A stretch of DNA of 64,000 nt from Catellatospora tritici (GTDB lineage Bacteria; Actinomycetota; Actinomycetes; Mycobacteriales; Micromonosporaceae). The stretch is taken from NCBI RefSeq assembly GCF_019083965.1, contig NZ_JAHRCY010000006.1, positions 310,001 through 374,000 on the forward strand. Direction: 5' to 3'. Both the position numbers and the translations under genes were made by a program. Below are positions 17,395 through 25,397 of this stretch, in pieces (the first letter of the stretch is position 1; each line of letters begins with the position of its first letter). The notes beneath the pieces were generated by a model that saw only the letters and a list, made by a program, of their open reading frames with translations, searched no databases and was not told where the DNA came from.

Positions 17395-17874
17395 GTGATC
17401 GAGGTGAGGCGAGCGGTGGCCGCCGATGCGGCCGAGATCGTGCGGCTGCGTACGGTGATGCTCAGCGCGATGGCGGGCGAGCGGGTGCCGGACGGCGAAT
17501 GGCAGGAGCAGGTGGGCACCGATGTTCGTCGACTGCTGGCCGACCCGGACGGAGACTTCGCCGCGTACGTGGTGCCGGGACCGGACGGCGTGGGCCTGGT
17601 CGCGTGCGCGGTCGGTGCGATCGATGTGCGGCTGGGCGGCCCCCTGAACCCGAGCGGCCGCACGGGGTACGTCTTCAACGTGGTCACCGACCCTGACCAC
17701 CGACGCCGGGGGCTGGCTCGGGCCTGCCTGCGAGCCTTGCTGGCGTGGTTCGTCGAGCGCGGGGTGGCCAGCATCAAACTGCAGGCGAGCGAGGACGGCG
17801 CGCCGTTGTATCAGGAGTTCGGCTTCGAGGTCAGCGGCCACCCGACGATGCGGTTGCACACCGGTCGCCGGTGA
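17395..17874 (+). CDS. GNAT family N-acetyltransferase
   Basis: A 159-residue acetyltransferase. The acetyl-CoA loop region reads VFNVVTDPDHRRRGLARACLRALL, followed by LQASEDGAPLYQEFGF, the usual end of the fold. The acceptor is unknown. The GTG start at 17395 lies exactly 6 nt after TAGCGT (17383-17388) and has no Shine-Dalgarno, so the mRNA is probably leaderless. It converges on the gene at 18098-18928 across a hairpin terminator. Confidence 0.9.
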   Translation: MIEVRRAVAADAAEIVRLRTVMLSAMAGERVPDGEWQEQVGTDVRRLLADPDGDFAAYVVPGPDGVGLVACAVGAIDVRLGGPLNPSGRTGYVFNVVTDPDHRRRGLARACLRALLAWFVERGVASIKLQASEDGAPLYQEFGFEVSGHPTMRLHTGRR

Positions 17875-18055
17875 AGGCGCGACTGCCGCACAGTCAGGCT
17901 TGCACGGTCGGGTGAGGCGCGGTGGCCGACCGGCTGTGATGATGTCGCCATCGGACGTCACTGGCGTTGTCCGAGAGGCTGTTTCCGCGCCGGAGGCTCA
18001 CGAAGTCCTGGCGGCGACGCACCCGTTCGGGGCACGACCTTGTGGGTGACAGGTG

Positions 18056-18085
18056 GGACCTGCTTCTGCATGGTGAGGCAGGTCC
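18056..18085. terminator. Hairpin between convergent genes
   Basis: GGACCTGC (18056-18063) and GCAGGTCC (18078-18085) form a perfect 8-bp stem with a 14-nt loop. It lies between the GNAT stop and the stop of the 18098-18928 gene, 13 bp from the latter. It is a probable bidirectional terminator without a U-tract. Confidence 0.6.
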
Positions 18086-18097
18086 TTCGCTGTGGGT

Positions 18098-18928
18098 TCA
18101 GCCGGTGGGGCGTCGCGGCAGCCGCAGCGTGATCCGGTGGCGCATCCGCCGGATCAGGGTCCGGGCTGGTCCGGGCTGCCGGGGCAGGTCGCCCGGGTGC
18201 AGGTTGAGGCGGCCGGTGAGCAGGCCACGGCCGGTGACGACACTGCCGGGTGCGGGTGGTTCGGCGAGCTGGGCGGTGCCCGCGGCGAGGTCGAGGTCGA
18301 GCGCGGGTCGGGCGCTGAGGCGCAGCCAGTGGAATTCGGTGCCGGTCAGCGAGTTGACGCGGGCCTCGGCGCGCTGGACGGTGGCGGTGAAGTCGACCTC
18401 GGCAGTGGGCGCCCAGTCGCCGGGGGCGGCGGGTGGGGGTCGTAGTTCCTGGCTGAGCAGGTGGCCGTGGTCACCCTCCGCGCCGGTTTTCTCCTGATAC
18501 GACCCGAGATCGGGGTAGACGGTGATCCGGTCGGCCAGTACGGACAGCACCAGTTGTCCGCGCGCCAGCCGTCCGCCCGCCAACCGCAGCAGCGAGTGGT
18601 CCTCCAGCTCGACGGCGACGGAGCAGAGCAGGTTGCCCTCGGTCTCGTCGAGCAGGTTCAGGGTGGCCACCCGGTCGTCCATCAGCCGTACGTCGGTGCA
18701 GGCCACGGCGGGTGCGCTGCCGGCGAGTCCGGTGCGTACGCCCTCGATGAGTCCGCCCCTGGCCTGCACCACGACCCGGGCGGCGGAGGGGTCGGTCCAC
18801 ACGTGATCGCAGCGTTCCCGGTCGACCTGCACGGGCTCGGCGGCGGCGAGGATCGTCGCTATGAGATCGCGCAGCTGGTCCGGGCTCCGCACGTCGACGC
18901 CGATCGACGGGAATCGAGTCGTCACCAT
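18098..18928 (-). CDS. Hypothetical protein
   Basis: A 276-residue protein I do not recognise. There is no signal peptide or membrane segment. The N-terminal half is acidic, with SPDQLRDLIATILAAAEPVQVDRERCDHVWTDP, and it looks like a soluble beta-rich protein (many short alternating hydrophobic segments). The C-terminal end is arginine-rich (LIRRMRHRITLRLPRRP). Codon use is typical of the genome. The start is ATG 18928 because GGGGAGGG lies 1-2 nt upstream. It is divergent from a 77-codon gene at 19043. Confidence 0.7.
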   Translation of the reverse strand: MVTTRFPSIGVDVRSPDQLRDLIATILAAAEPVQVDRERCDHVWTDPSAARVVVQARGGLIEGVRTGLAGSAPAVACTDVRLMDDRVATLNLLDETEGNLLCSVAVELEDHSLLRLAGGRLARGQLVLSVLADRITVYPDLGSYQEKTGAEGDHGHLLSQELRPPPAAPGDWAPTAEVDFTATVQRAEARVNSLTGTEFHWLRLSARPALDLDLAAGTAQLAEPPAPGSVVTGRGLLTGRLNLHPGDLPRQPGPARTLIRRMRHRITLRLPRRPTG

Positions 18929-19042
18929 GCCCTCCCCGGTGAGGCCGGCCGGCCTCAACCGTACCCCCGGCGACCGAGGGCTGCCGGTGTAACGGCGCCA
19001 AGGTACGGTGGGCAACTGGCGAACGCGGGAGACGGAGGAGAC

Positions 19043-19276
19043 ATGTTCTGGAGGAGGCGAAAGCCGGCAGGCCAGTGGGTTGTGGTCGTCAGCCGGATTC
19101 GTCCGTTGGATCCCAATGGCGGCGGTCGGGACGAGCTGCGTTGGCCGGAGCAGCGAGACGCCGTGCACAACCTGGACTCCCGTTCGGCCGCAGACGACGT
19201 GGCGGGTCAGCTGCGGAGCGACGCGTCAGTCCAAAACGGGCGCAAGCGGGTCAAAGTCCTCTTCACTGGGCACTGA
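19043..19276 (+). CDS. Small hypothetical protein
   Basis: A 77-residue basic protein with no recognised domain. It begins MFWRRRKPAGQW, continues with a beta-like VVVVSRIR, and ends KRVKVLFTGH. An excellent Shine-Dalgarno (GGAGGAG, 2 nt before ATG) supports a real gene. It lies 114 bp from the divergent start at 18928 and 12 bp before the stop of the converging P450 gene. Confidence 0.65.
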   Translation: MFWRRRKPAGQWVVVVSRIRPLDPNGGGRDELRWPEQRDAVHNLDSRSAADDVAGQLRSDASVQNGRKRVKVLFTGH

Positions 19277-19288
19277 GTCCCGGTCGGT

Positions 19289-20587
19289 TCACTGCGCGAG
19301 CGACCCCGCCGGCTGCGCGGCGGGGAAGCCTGCGCTCAGCCGTACCCACAGCTCCTCGTGGCCGCGCAGCATGAGCTGGTGCGGCACCGGCGGCTCGACG
19401 GCCAGGCCGATGCCGGGGAACCGGTCGAGCAGCGCGCTCAAGCCGCGCTCACCCTCCATCTTGGCCAGCGCGGCGCCCAGGCAGTAGTGCGCGCCACTGC
19501 TGAAGGCCAGGTGCGGCCGCTGCGGCCGGTGCGGGTCGAACCGGTCCGGGTCGGCGTACCGGGACGGGTCGCGGTTGGCCGCGGCCAGCAGCACCAGCAC
19601 CTCGCTGCCCGCCGGGATCGGCGTGCCGCAGACCTCGACGTCGGTGACGGCCTTGCGCACCACGAAGTGGGTCGGGCCCTGGCAGCGCAGGATCTCGTCC
19701 ACGTACCCGGGCAGCACGGACCGGTCGGTCAGCGCCCGCTCCCACAGCTCGGGCTGCTCCAGCAGCAGGGTGAGCCCGTTGCCCAGCAGGTGCACGGTGG
19801 TGACGAACCCCGCGTTGAAGACCACGACCAGGTTCGACAGCAGCTCCCGGTCGGTGAGCTGGTCCTCCTCCGCCGCCTGCGCCTGGACCAGCGCCGTGAT
19901 CAGATCGTCGGCCGGGCGGGCGCGTCGCTGCGCCACCACCTCGGCGAAGTAGTCGGTCAGCTCCTCCGACGCCCGGTCGGCCCGGCGCATGTTCTCCTCG
20001 GTGCTGCCGCCGAGCTCGATCACCTTGGCCAACTCCGCCGCGCGCGGCCGGTACCAGGGCAGATCCGAGTCGGGCACGCCCAGCAGCCTGCCCAGCACCG
20101 CGGCGGGCATCGGGAACGCGAAGTCGCGCATGAAGTCCACCGGCTCGCCCGCGGCGGCGCGGCGGGCCATCGCGTCGAGCAGGTCCGCGCAGATCTCGTC
20201 GATCTGCGGTTCGAGATCCATGATCCGGCGCGGGGTGAAGGTGTGCGCGAACAGGCGGCGCATCAGGGTCTGCCGCGGCGGGTTGGTGAACATCATCGAA
20301 TGGCAGAAGACCGCGTGCGTGCGGCGTTCCTCCCAGGACGGCGGCAGCGCCATCATGGTGCCGTCGAGCACCTGGAACGCCGGGTCGCGCAGCGCCTGGC
20401 TGGCCGCCTCGAAGCCGCAGAGGATGAACCGGTATCGCGCGGGCTGTTCGATGGCCAGCACCGGTGCGCCGAGTTCGTGCAGGGACCGGTAGTACGCGAA
20501 CGGGTCGCTGCGCACGCGCGCGGAGAAGAGCGGGCCGAGCGGCACGGTCGGCGTTCCATCGAAGGTTATGGATGTTGGCGCGCCCAT
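19289..20587 (-). CDS. Cytochrome P450 (first of two)
   Basis: A 432-residue soluble bacterial P450 monooxygenase. The I-helix oxygen-activation segment is FNAGFVTTVHLL, the K-helix ExxR is EILR, and the heme loop FSSGAHYCLG carries the axial ligand at about Cys369. It needs a ferredoxin and reductase; none is adjacent, but a reductase lies at 7954-9219. The substrate is unknown. The start is ATG 20587 because GGAG lies 9 nt upstream; an in-frame GTG at 20602 is less likely. Confidence 0.93.
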   Translation of the reverse strand: MGAPTSITFDGTPTVPLGPLFSARVRSDPFAYYRSLHELGAPVLAIEQPARYRFILCGFEAASQALRDPAFQVLDGTMMALPPSWEERRTHAVFCHSMMFTNPPRQTLMRRLFAHTFTPRRIMDLEPQIDEICADLLDAMARRAAAGEPVDFMRDFAFPMPAAVLGRLLGVPDSDLPWYRPRAAELAKVIELGGSTEENMRRADRASEELTDYFAEVVAQRRARPADDLITALVQAQAAEEDQLTDRELLSNLVVVFNAGFVTTVHLLGNGLTLLLEQPELWERALTDRSVLPGYVDEILRCQGPTHFVVRKAVTDVEVCGTPIPAGSEVLVLLAAANRDPSRYADPDRFDPHRPQRPHLAFSSGAHYCLGAALAKMEGERGLSALLDRFPGIGLAVEPPVPHQLMLRGHEELWVRLSAGFPAAQPAGSLAQ

Positions 20588-21250
20588 GGCTCTTATCTCC
20601 ACGAAGTATCACAAATCGGCATCGAAAAATCCGCATAAAACGATGACGGTATGGCCCTGACCTGGGCCGCCCGAATCGTCGCGGGGTCAGACGAGCAAAG
20701 GCTAGGACCGTGCGCCGCGCCTCTGGAAGTGGCGGAACGGAAGTTGACGCCAAAACGCCAACACAGCTGGGTGATCCGCCCATCGCCGCGCTGGTGCGGA
20801 CGGGCGGCCTACCGATTGGTCACAACACTGTCAAGGTCGCATCGACGAGGTTCACCTGACCGGGGCTGGACCACTATCCTTGCCCACATGGTTGGTCCGA
20901 GTTGGCCGGATGGCCCAGCCAGGGTGCCTGAACCGATGATTGGCAAGCAGCGGACGTCGGGCGCCTCGGCTGACGCCGCCCGCCGTCGAAAGCGCGCGAG
21001 AGGGTCGAGAATCGATCCGCCGCAGCCTGTCGTGAGGCCGTCAGAAGCCGACTCGCGCCCATCGCCGTCGACCGCTTCCAGTCACATCCGCGCAGGTCGG
21101 CCTGGAGGCGGTCAACCTGGCAATCGGCTGGGAAATACCGGTCCGACGACGGCCCCACTTGACGTCGGAAGTAGACGGTCGGAAGATTCAAGCCGACTCG
21201 TGTCGCCTGGCGGGACGGCGACGACCCTGGTGTGGACGGGGAGGGGTGTG
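20588..21250. other. Long intergenic region with no convincing gene
   Basis: About 660 bp between the divergent P450 and small LuxR-type genes. The first 100 bp are AT-rich and include AAAATCCGCATAA (20627-20639), which resembles a site upstream of the second P450. An open frame runs through the rest toward the LuxR-type gene, but its amino-acid composition (Arg/Ser/Pro-rich, no domain) and lower GC look non-coding. A long leader or a lost gene is possible. Confidence 0.45.
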
Positions 21251-21484
21251 GTGGACGCAGCGGCAATCTCGGCGGAGGAGCGGCTGATGGTCGAGATGAT
21301 CATCACCGATCACGGGGACGAACAGATCGCCTCCCAGCTCAACGTCGCCGTACGCACCATGCAGCGCCACCTGCGGGCCCTGATGGACCGGGTGGGCGCC
21401 CCCAACCGCGGCGCGCTGTGCGCGATCGCCACCTTCTACGGCTGGATCGACATGGCCTCGATCCTCATGAACGAGCTGAAATAG
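21251..21484 (+). CDS. Stand-alone LuxR-type helix-turn-helix protein
   Basis: A 77-residue protein that is almost only a LuxR/NarL C-terminal helix-turn-helix: EERLMVEMIITDHGDEQIASQLNV followed by the recognition helix VAVRTMQRHLRALMDRVGAPNR. No receiver or ligand domain is present, so it resembles GerE-like small regulators. The start is GTG 21251, with GGGGAGGGG 4 nt upstream; a frame open further upstream could give a longer product. Its end overlaps the converging DUF6158 gene by 20 bp. Confidence 0.75.
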   Translation: MDAAAISAEERLMVEMIITDHGDEQIASQLNVAVRTMQRHLRALMDRVGAPNRGALCAIATFYGWIDMASILMNELK

Positions 21485-21716
21485 CGCCTCCCGGACGGAG
21501 CCGCCGCGGGTCGGGGTCGCGACCCGGGAAGCGGCGCAGGTATTCGAGCTCCAGCTCCCGGCTGCGCTCGTCATGGTTGGCCAGGGCGCTGTCCGATCCG
21601 TGCACGAAGGTCTCATGTCGGGTGCGGTGCAGCGAGGCCAGTTCACGGGCGAGTTCGTGGTCGCTCAACTCGCCCGCGGGGATGCCGTTGTGGTCGGCCG
21701 TACGCATCGTCGTCAT
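21465..21716 (-). CDS. DUF6158 family protein
   Basis: An 83-residue protein matching the DUF6158 pattern seen in Micromonosporaceae: GIPAGELSDHELARELASLHRTRHETFVHGS in two steps, then ERSRELELEYLRRFPGR. Its function is unknown. Charged helices and no membrane segment suggest a small cytoplasmic protein. Its last six codons overlap the last 20 bp of the LuxR-type gene on the other strand. Confidence 0.82.
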   Translation of the reverse strand: MTTMRTADHNGIPAGELSDHELARELASLHRTRHETFVHGSDSALANHDERSRELELEYLRRFPGRDPDPRRLRPGGAISARS

Positions 21717-21855
21717 GTCATACCCCGGGTATTTTGATCCGTCATAGCTGGTTATGCCGGACTCGGTACGATCACAAGTGTCATGTACCCACCGGCGCGG
21801 CCGAACATGCCTGCCGGTGTGTGACGGGGGCCCCGACGGGGAGGGGGTGCGCCGG

Positions 21856-22590
21856 ATGGCGACGCGCACCGTGGCGGACGTGATGACGGCGCCCGTGGTC
21901 AGCGTGACGCCGCAGACGTCGTACCGGGAGATCGTCGATCTGTTGGCCGAGCACGGCATCAGCGCGATGCCGGTGGTCGGCCCGGACGGGGCCGTGCTCG
22001 GCGTGGTCTCCGAGGCCGATCTGCTGCACAAGCTCGCGCTGACCGGCGAGGAGCCGCAGCGGCGGCTGTTCGAGCGGCGCCGTCGCGCGGTGGCGCGGGC
22101 CAAGGCCGCCGGGGACACCGCCGAGGATCTGATGACGAGCCCCGCGGTCGTGGTCCGACCGGGCGCCTCGGTGGTCGAGGCCGCCCGGATCATGGAGAAC
22201 GAGCAGCTCAAACGGTTGCCGGTGGTCTCGGGGAACCGGCTCGTCGGGATGGTGTCGCGGCGCGACCTGCTGCGCACGTACCGGCGCTCCGACGAGGCGA
22301 TCCGGCACGACGTGGTGCATGACGTGATCGAGGGAATGCTGTTCGTCCAGCCGCCGCAGATCGACGCGGAGGTGGTCGACGGCGTGGTCCGGCTGACCGG
22401 CGCCACCGGCCGTCGCAGCACCGCGCAGATCGCCGAGCACCTGGTGCGTACGGTGCCCGGCGTGGTCGACGTCGTCAACGAGCTGACCTCGGAGTGGGAC
22501 GACACCGCCCGGCGCGAGCGGCGGCACGACTTCGACGCCGAGGTCGACGGCCCGCAGCGTCCGCGCGACGGCACCCTCGACATGATGTGA
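21856..22590 (+). CDS. CBS-pair and BON domain protein
   Basis: A 244-residue protein with two CBS motifs (about residues 5-60 VADVMTAPVVSVTPQTSY and 95-150 AEDLMTSPAVVVRPGASV) that usually bind adenine nucleotides. A C-terminal BON domain follows (PPQIDAEVVDGVVRLTGATGRRS). Such proteins are stress- or dormancy-linked energy sensors in actinobacteria. The start chosen is ATG 21856, with GGAGGGG about 9 nt upstream; GTG 21847 is a possible alternative. A small Rho_N-like gene follows at +32 bp. Confidence 0.9.
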   Translation: MATRTVADVMTAPVVSVTPQTSYREIVDLLAEHGISAMPVVGPDGAVLGVVSEADLLHKLALTGEEPQRRLFERRRRAVARAKAAGDTAEDLMTSPAVVVRPGASVVEAARIMENEQLKRLPVVSGNRLVGMVSRRDLLRTYRRSDEAIRHDVVHDVIEGMLFVQPPQIDAEVVDGVVRLTGATGRRSTAQIAEHLVRTVPGVVDVVNELTSEWDDTARRERRHDFDAEVDGPQRPRDGTLDMM

Positions 22591-22622
22591 CCTTGACCAG
22601 CCTTGAGCAGGGAGCGGGAGCC

Positions 22623-22808
22623 ATGCCCATCCAGCGGGAGATGCGCAGCAAACTGCGGTACACCTCGATGGAGACCAAGGACCAGCTGCTGGGCGTCGCC
22701 AAGCGCCTCAACATCAGCGGGCGCTGGCAGATGACCAAGGCGGAGCTGGTCCGCGCGATCGAGAACGCCGGCGCCTCGTCGCGGCGCAACCGGCGCGAGC
22801 CCCGGTGA
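22623..22808 (+). CDS. Rho-N/SAP-like small protein
   Basis: A 61-residue basic protein. TKDQLLGVAKRLNISGRWQMTKAELVRAIE is the Rho termination factor N-terminal/SAP-type helix-extended loop-helix, a nucleic-acid binding fold of about 35 residues. It ends in a short Arg-rich tail. RBS GGAGCGGGAG lies just before ATG 22623. It lies 32 bp downstream of the CBS gene and probably shares its transcript. Confidence 0.8.
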   Translation: MPIQREMRSKLRYTSMETKDQLLGVAKRLNISGRWQMTKAELVRAIENAGASSRRNRREPR

Positions 22809-22882
22809 GCCGCGGCGGTTCCTGGCCGCTGCGGCAGGGAGCCCAGCCAGTCCCGCCGCGCCGACCGCGTATCTTCCCCATC

Positions 22883-23380
22883 GTGCTGACCGCCCTGAAC
22901 CCGACCGACCTCGTGCCCGGCACGCCGCTGGCCGCCGACCTGCACGCGCTGTACGCGGGCAACGCCGCGTACCACCGCCTCAGCGGCGAGTTCGGCCCCG
23001 ACCTCACCGAGGCGCAGGTGCTGGCCTCGGTCACCGAGGACCTGGCCGTCGCCGGTGCCCAGGTGTTCGCGGTCCGCGACGACCGGGGCGCGTTCGTCGG
23101 CATCGTGAACGTGCTGGCCGCGCACCCGAAGGACGGCCTGCCCTGGATCGGGCTGGTCATGGTCGACGCCGGTCGGCAGGGCACCGGGCTGGGCACCGCG
23201 GCCGCGCGCGAGGTGCACGAGCTGCTGCGCGGCCGCGGCTGCGCCGCGGTGCGGCTGGCGGTGCTGGAGAACAACCCGGCGGCCTTCGGGTTCTGGACCT
23301 CGCTCGGCTACACCGAGGTCGACCGGCGCCCCGACCTGCAGTTCGGTCGCCCCTGCATCGTGATGCACCGGCCGCTGTAA
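22883..23380 (+). CDS. GNAT family N-acetyltransferase
   Basis: A 165-residue acetyltransferase. Acetyl-CoA loop VDAGRQGTGLGTAAAREVHELL and C-terminal VLENNPAAFGFWTSLGYTEV are diagnostic. The acceptor is not known. I chose GTG 22883 as start because it sits 7 nt after TATCTT (22870-22875) with no Shine-Dalgarno, the leaderless pattern. A longer frame from GTG 22805 would add 26 residues rich in Arg/Pro that are not part of the fold. Confidence 0.88.
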   Translation: MLTALNPTDLVPGTPLAADLHALYAGNAAYHRLSGEFGPDLTEAQVLASVTEDLAVAGAQVFAVRDDRGAFVGIVNVLAAHPKDGLPWIGLVMVDAGRQGTGLGTAAAREVHELLRGRGCAAVRLAVLENNPAAFGFWTSLGYTEVDRRPDLQFGRPCIVMHRPL

Positions 23381-23441
23381 CTTCCACCGACGCCGCCCGC
23401 TCCGCTGCCGGGGCAGCGGAGGCCGGGACTAGGCTGCCGAT

Positions 23442-24443
23442 GTGGAGCAGCGGATTCTCGGCCGTACCGGCCGCAGCGTGGGTGTGATCGGACTCGGTGC
23501 GTGGCAGCTCGGCGCCGACTGGGGTGACGTCGCCGAGGACGACGCCCTGGCGGTGCTCGGCGCCGCCGTGGACGCGGGCGTCACCTTCATCGACACCGCC
23601 GACGTGTACGGCGACGGCCGCAGCGAGCGGCTGATCGGGACGTTCCTGAAGCAGTTCGGCCCGGGTGCGGGCGGCGCGGGGCGCGAGCTGACCGTGGCGA
23701 CCAAGATGGGGCGCCGGGTGCCGCAGACGCCGCAGGCGTACCACCTGGACGCGTTCCGGGCCTGGAACGACCGGTCCCGGGAGAACCTGGGCGTGGACAC
23801 GCTCGACCTGGTGCAGCTGCACTGCCCGCCGACCGCCGTCTACGGCGTCGACGCGGTGTTCGACGCGTTGGACACGATGGTCGAGGAGAAGCGGATCGCC
23901 GCGTACGGCGTCAGCGTCGAGACCTGCGACGAGGCGTTGGCCGCCATCGCCCGGCCGCACATGGCCTCGGTGCAGATCATCCTCAACGCGCTGCGGCTCA
24001 AGCCGCTGGAGCGGGTGCTGCCCGCCGCCGCGGCCGCCGGGGTCGGCATCATCGCCCGGGTGCCGCTGGCCAGCGGTCTGCTGTCGGGGCGCTACGACGA
24101 GAACACCGTGTTCGGGGCCGACGACCACCGCAACTACAACCGGCACGGGGAGGCGTTCGACGTCGGCGAGACGTTCTCGGGCGTCGACTTCGCCACCGGC
24201 CTGGCCGCAGTGCGCCGACTGGCCCCGCTGGTGCCCGACGGCGCGACGATGGCGCAGTTCGCACTGCGCTGGATCGTGGACCAGCCGGGCGTGAGCGTGG
24301 TGATCCCGGGGGCGCGCAACGCCGCCCAGGCCGAAGCGAACGCGGCCGCCGCCGCGCTGGCGCCGCTGCCGGAGTCGGCGCTGCGTACGGTGACCGAGGT
24401 CTACGACGAGCTGATCCGGCCGCAGGTGCACCAACGCTGGTGA
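23442..24443 (+). CDS. Aldo/keto reductase
   Basis: A 333-residue NADPH-dependent reductase with a (beta/alpha)8 barrel. It has GLGAWQLG, the catalytic Asp/Tyr segment FIDTADVYGDGRSE, the Lys strand TVATKMGRR, LVQLHCPP in place of the usual His strand, and the C-terminal nucleotide site VVIPGARNAAQAEAN. The substrate is unknown. The GTG start lies 6 nt after TAGGCT (23430-23435), so the transcript is probably leaderless. It is followed by an inverted repeat at 24514-24567. Confidence 0.92.
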   Translation: MEQRILGRTGRSVGVIGLGAWQLGADWGDVAEDDALAVLGAAVDAGVTFIDTADVYGDGRSERLIGTFLKQFGPGAGGAGRELTVATKMGRRVPQTPQAYHLDAFRAWNDRSRENLGVDTLDLVQLHCPPTAVYGVDAVFDALDTMVEEKRIAAYGVSVETCDEALAAIARPHMASVQIILNALRLKPLERVLPAAAAAGVGIIARVPLASGLLSGRYDENTVFGADDHRNYNRHGEAFDVGETFSGVDFATGLAAVRRLAPLVPDGATMAQFALRWIVDQPGVSVVIPGARNAAQAEANAAAAALAPLPESALRTVTEVYDELIRPQVHQRW

Positions 24444-24513
24444 CCAGACCCGACCGCCCACGCACTCCCACGCACGCCCACGCAGGCGGGTCGCCGGTCG
24501 GTTGATCGTTCAT

Positions 24514-24567
24514 GTTGCCGGGCAATCGGGGGTATGTGAGCGCCGAGAACCCCGATTGCCCGGCAAC
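24514..24567. repeat. Dispersed inverted repeat, family D copy 1
   Basis: Perfect 18-bp arms GTTGCCGGGCAATCGGGG (24514-24531) and its inverse (24550-24567) are separated by 18 nt. The element lies between two converging gene ends, so it can act as a bidirectional terminator. Copies 2 and 3 are at 33538-33592 and 56980-57038. Confidence 0.9.
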
Positions 24568-24598
24568 TTCGATGGTCTTGACGCCTGCCTGCCGGCGG

Positions 24599-25147
24599 CT
24601 AGGCGCGGCGGCGGCGCTTGGCGGGACCAGCGGTGAGCGGGCGCTCGTTGCGGCGGGAGAGCAGAGCGGCCAGCCAGAGCGCGCCCGCACCGCCGAGCAC
24701 GATCGTCGAGCCGATCGCGGTCAGCGTCCCGGTCGACGGGCCTGACCCGCCGGTGCGCGGGAGTTCGTCGTCACCGTCGTCGTGGCGCTGACCGTCCTCG
24801 TCGTGGTGGTCGTCGTCGTGATCCCGGGGCGTCTCCGACGGCCAGGGCGACTCGCTGTGCGTGGACAGCGAGGACGACGGGGACGGCGAGTGCCGATGCG
24901 ACCGCGACGGGCTCGGCGAGCCGTGGTCTGGCGAGGGCGATGAGGAATGCGGTCGGGGCGAGGGCGACGGGGAGTGCGGTCGGGGCGAGGGCGAGTGGGT
25001 GCCGTAGCCGTGGTGCTTGCCGCGCTCGGCGGCGTGGCCGTCACCGGGGGCGAGCAGTCCGAGCACGCCCGTCGCGAGCAGCACGGCGGCCGGGGTGGCC
25101 ACTGCGGCGAGAGTGGCGCGGCGGACCGGCGTTCCCGTGATACCCAT
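24599..25147 (-). CDS. LPXTG-type cell-wall anchored protein
   Basis: A 182-residue secreted protein. A signal peptide spans about residues 1-40 and ends GDGHAA. A Ser/Pro/His-rich repetitive spacer (about 50-110, SPSP and PSP repeats) and an Asp/His cluster follow. The C-terminal sorting signal has LPRTG (129-133), a hydrophobic segment and an Arg-rich tail. Sortase would cleave T-G and attach the protein to peptidoglycan. No sortase gene is in this window. The His/Asp run could bind divalent metal. The start is ATG 25147, with AAGGA 7 nt upstream. Confidence 0.9.
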   Translation of the reverse strand: MGITGTPVRRATLAAVATPAAVLLATGVLGLLAPGDGHAAERGKHHGYGTHSPSPRPHSPSPSPRPHSSSPSPDHGSPSPSRSHRHSPSPSSSLSTHSESPWPSETPRDHDDDHHDEDGQRHDDGDDELPRTGGSGPSTGTLTAIGSTIVLGGAGALWLAALLSRRNERPLTAGPAKRRRRA

Positions 25148-25397
25148 CAAGTGGTCCTTCGTCTCGAGTCGTGGCCAGGTGGTGACACCACTTTCGTCAA
25201 CGCGACGGCGCTGGCCGGGATACGGGACCATGGCGGGTATAACGGTATGAACAGGACATAACTCCCCGACTCACCTGGCCAACGCGCCGATGCACGTTGA
25301 GTGACGGTTATTTGACAATTGTCCCGGTTCTTGCGCGTCGCGTGTCCCGGCCGACGTACCCGCGTTGACATCGCGGAGTACGAGGTCGGGGGGCGCG

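Noticed and set aside
18461-19276. A long plus-strand frame of 271 codons including the small gene at 19043
   Set aside because: It runs antisense through the well-supported gene at 18098-18928; only the final 77 codons have a Shine-Dalgarno.
20651-21250. A 277-codon frame running into the small LuxR-type gene as one large protein
   Set aside because: The N-terminal 200 residues are Arg/Ser/Pro-rich with low GC periodicity and no domain, while the helix-turn-helix part has its own ribosome-binding site.
22805-22882. Upstream GTG start for the GNAT gene at 22883
   Set aside because: The additional 26 residues are Arg/Pro-rich and outside the fold, whereas the -10 box lies 7 nt before 22883.
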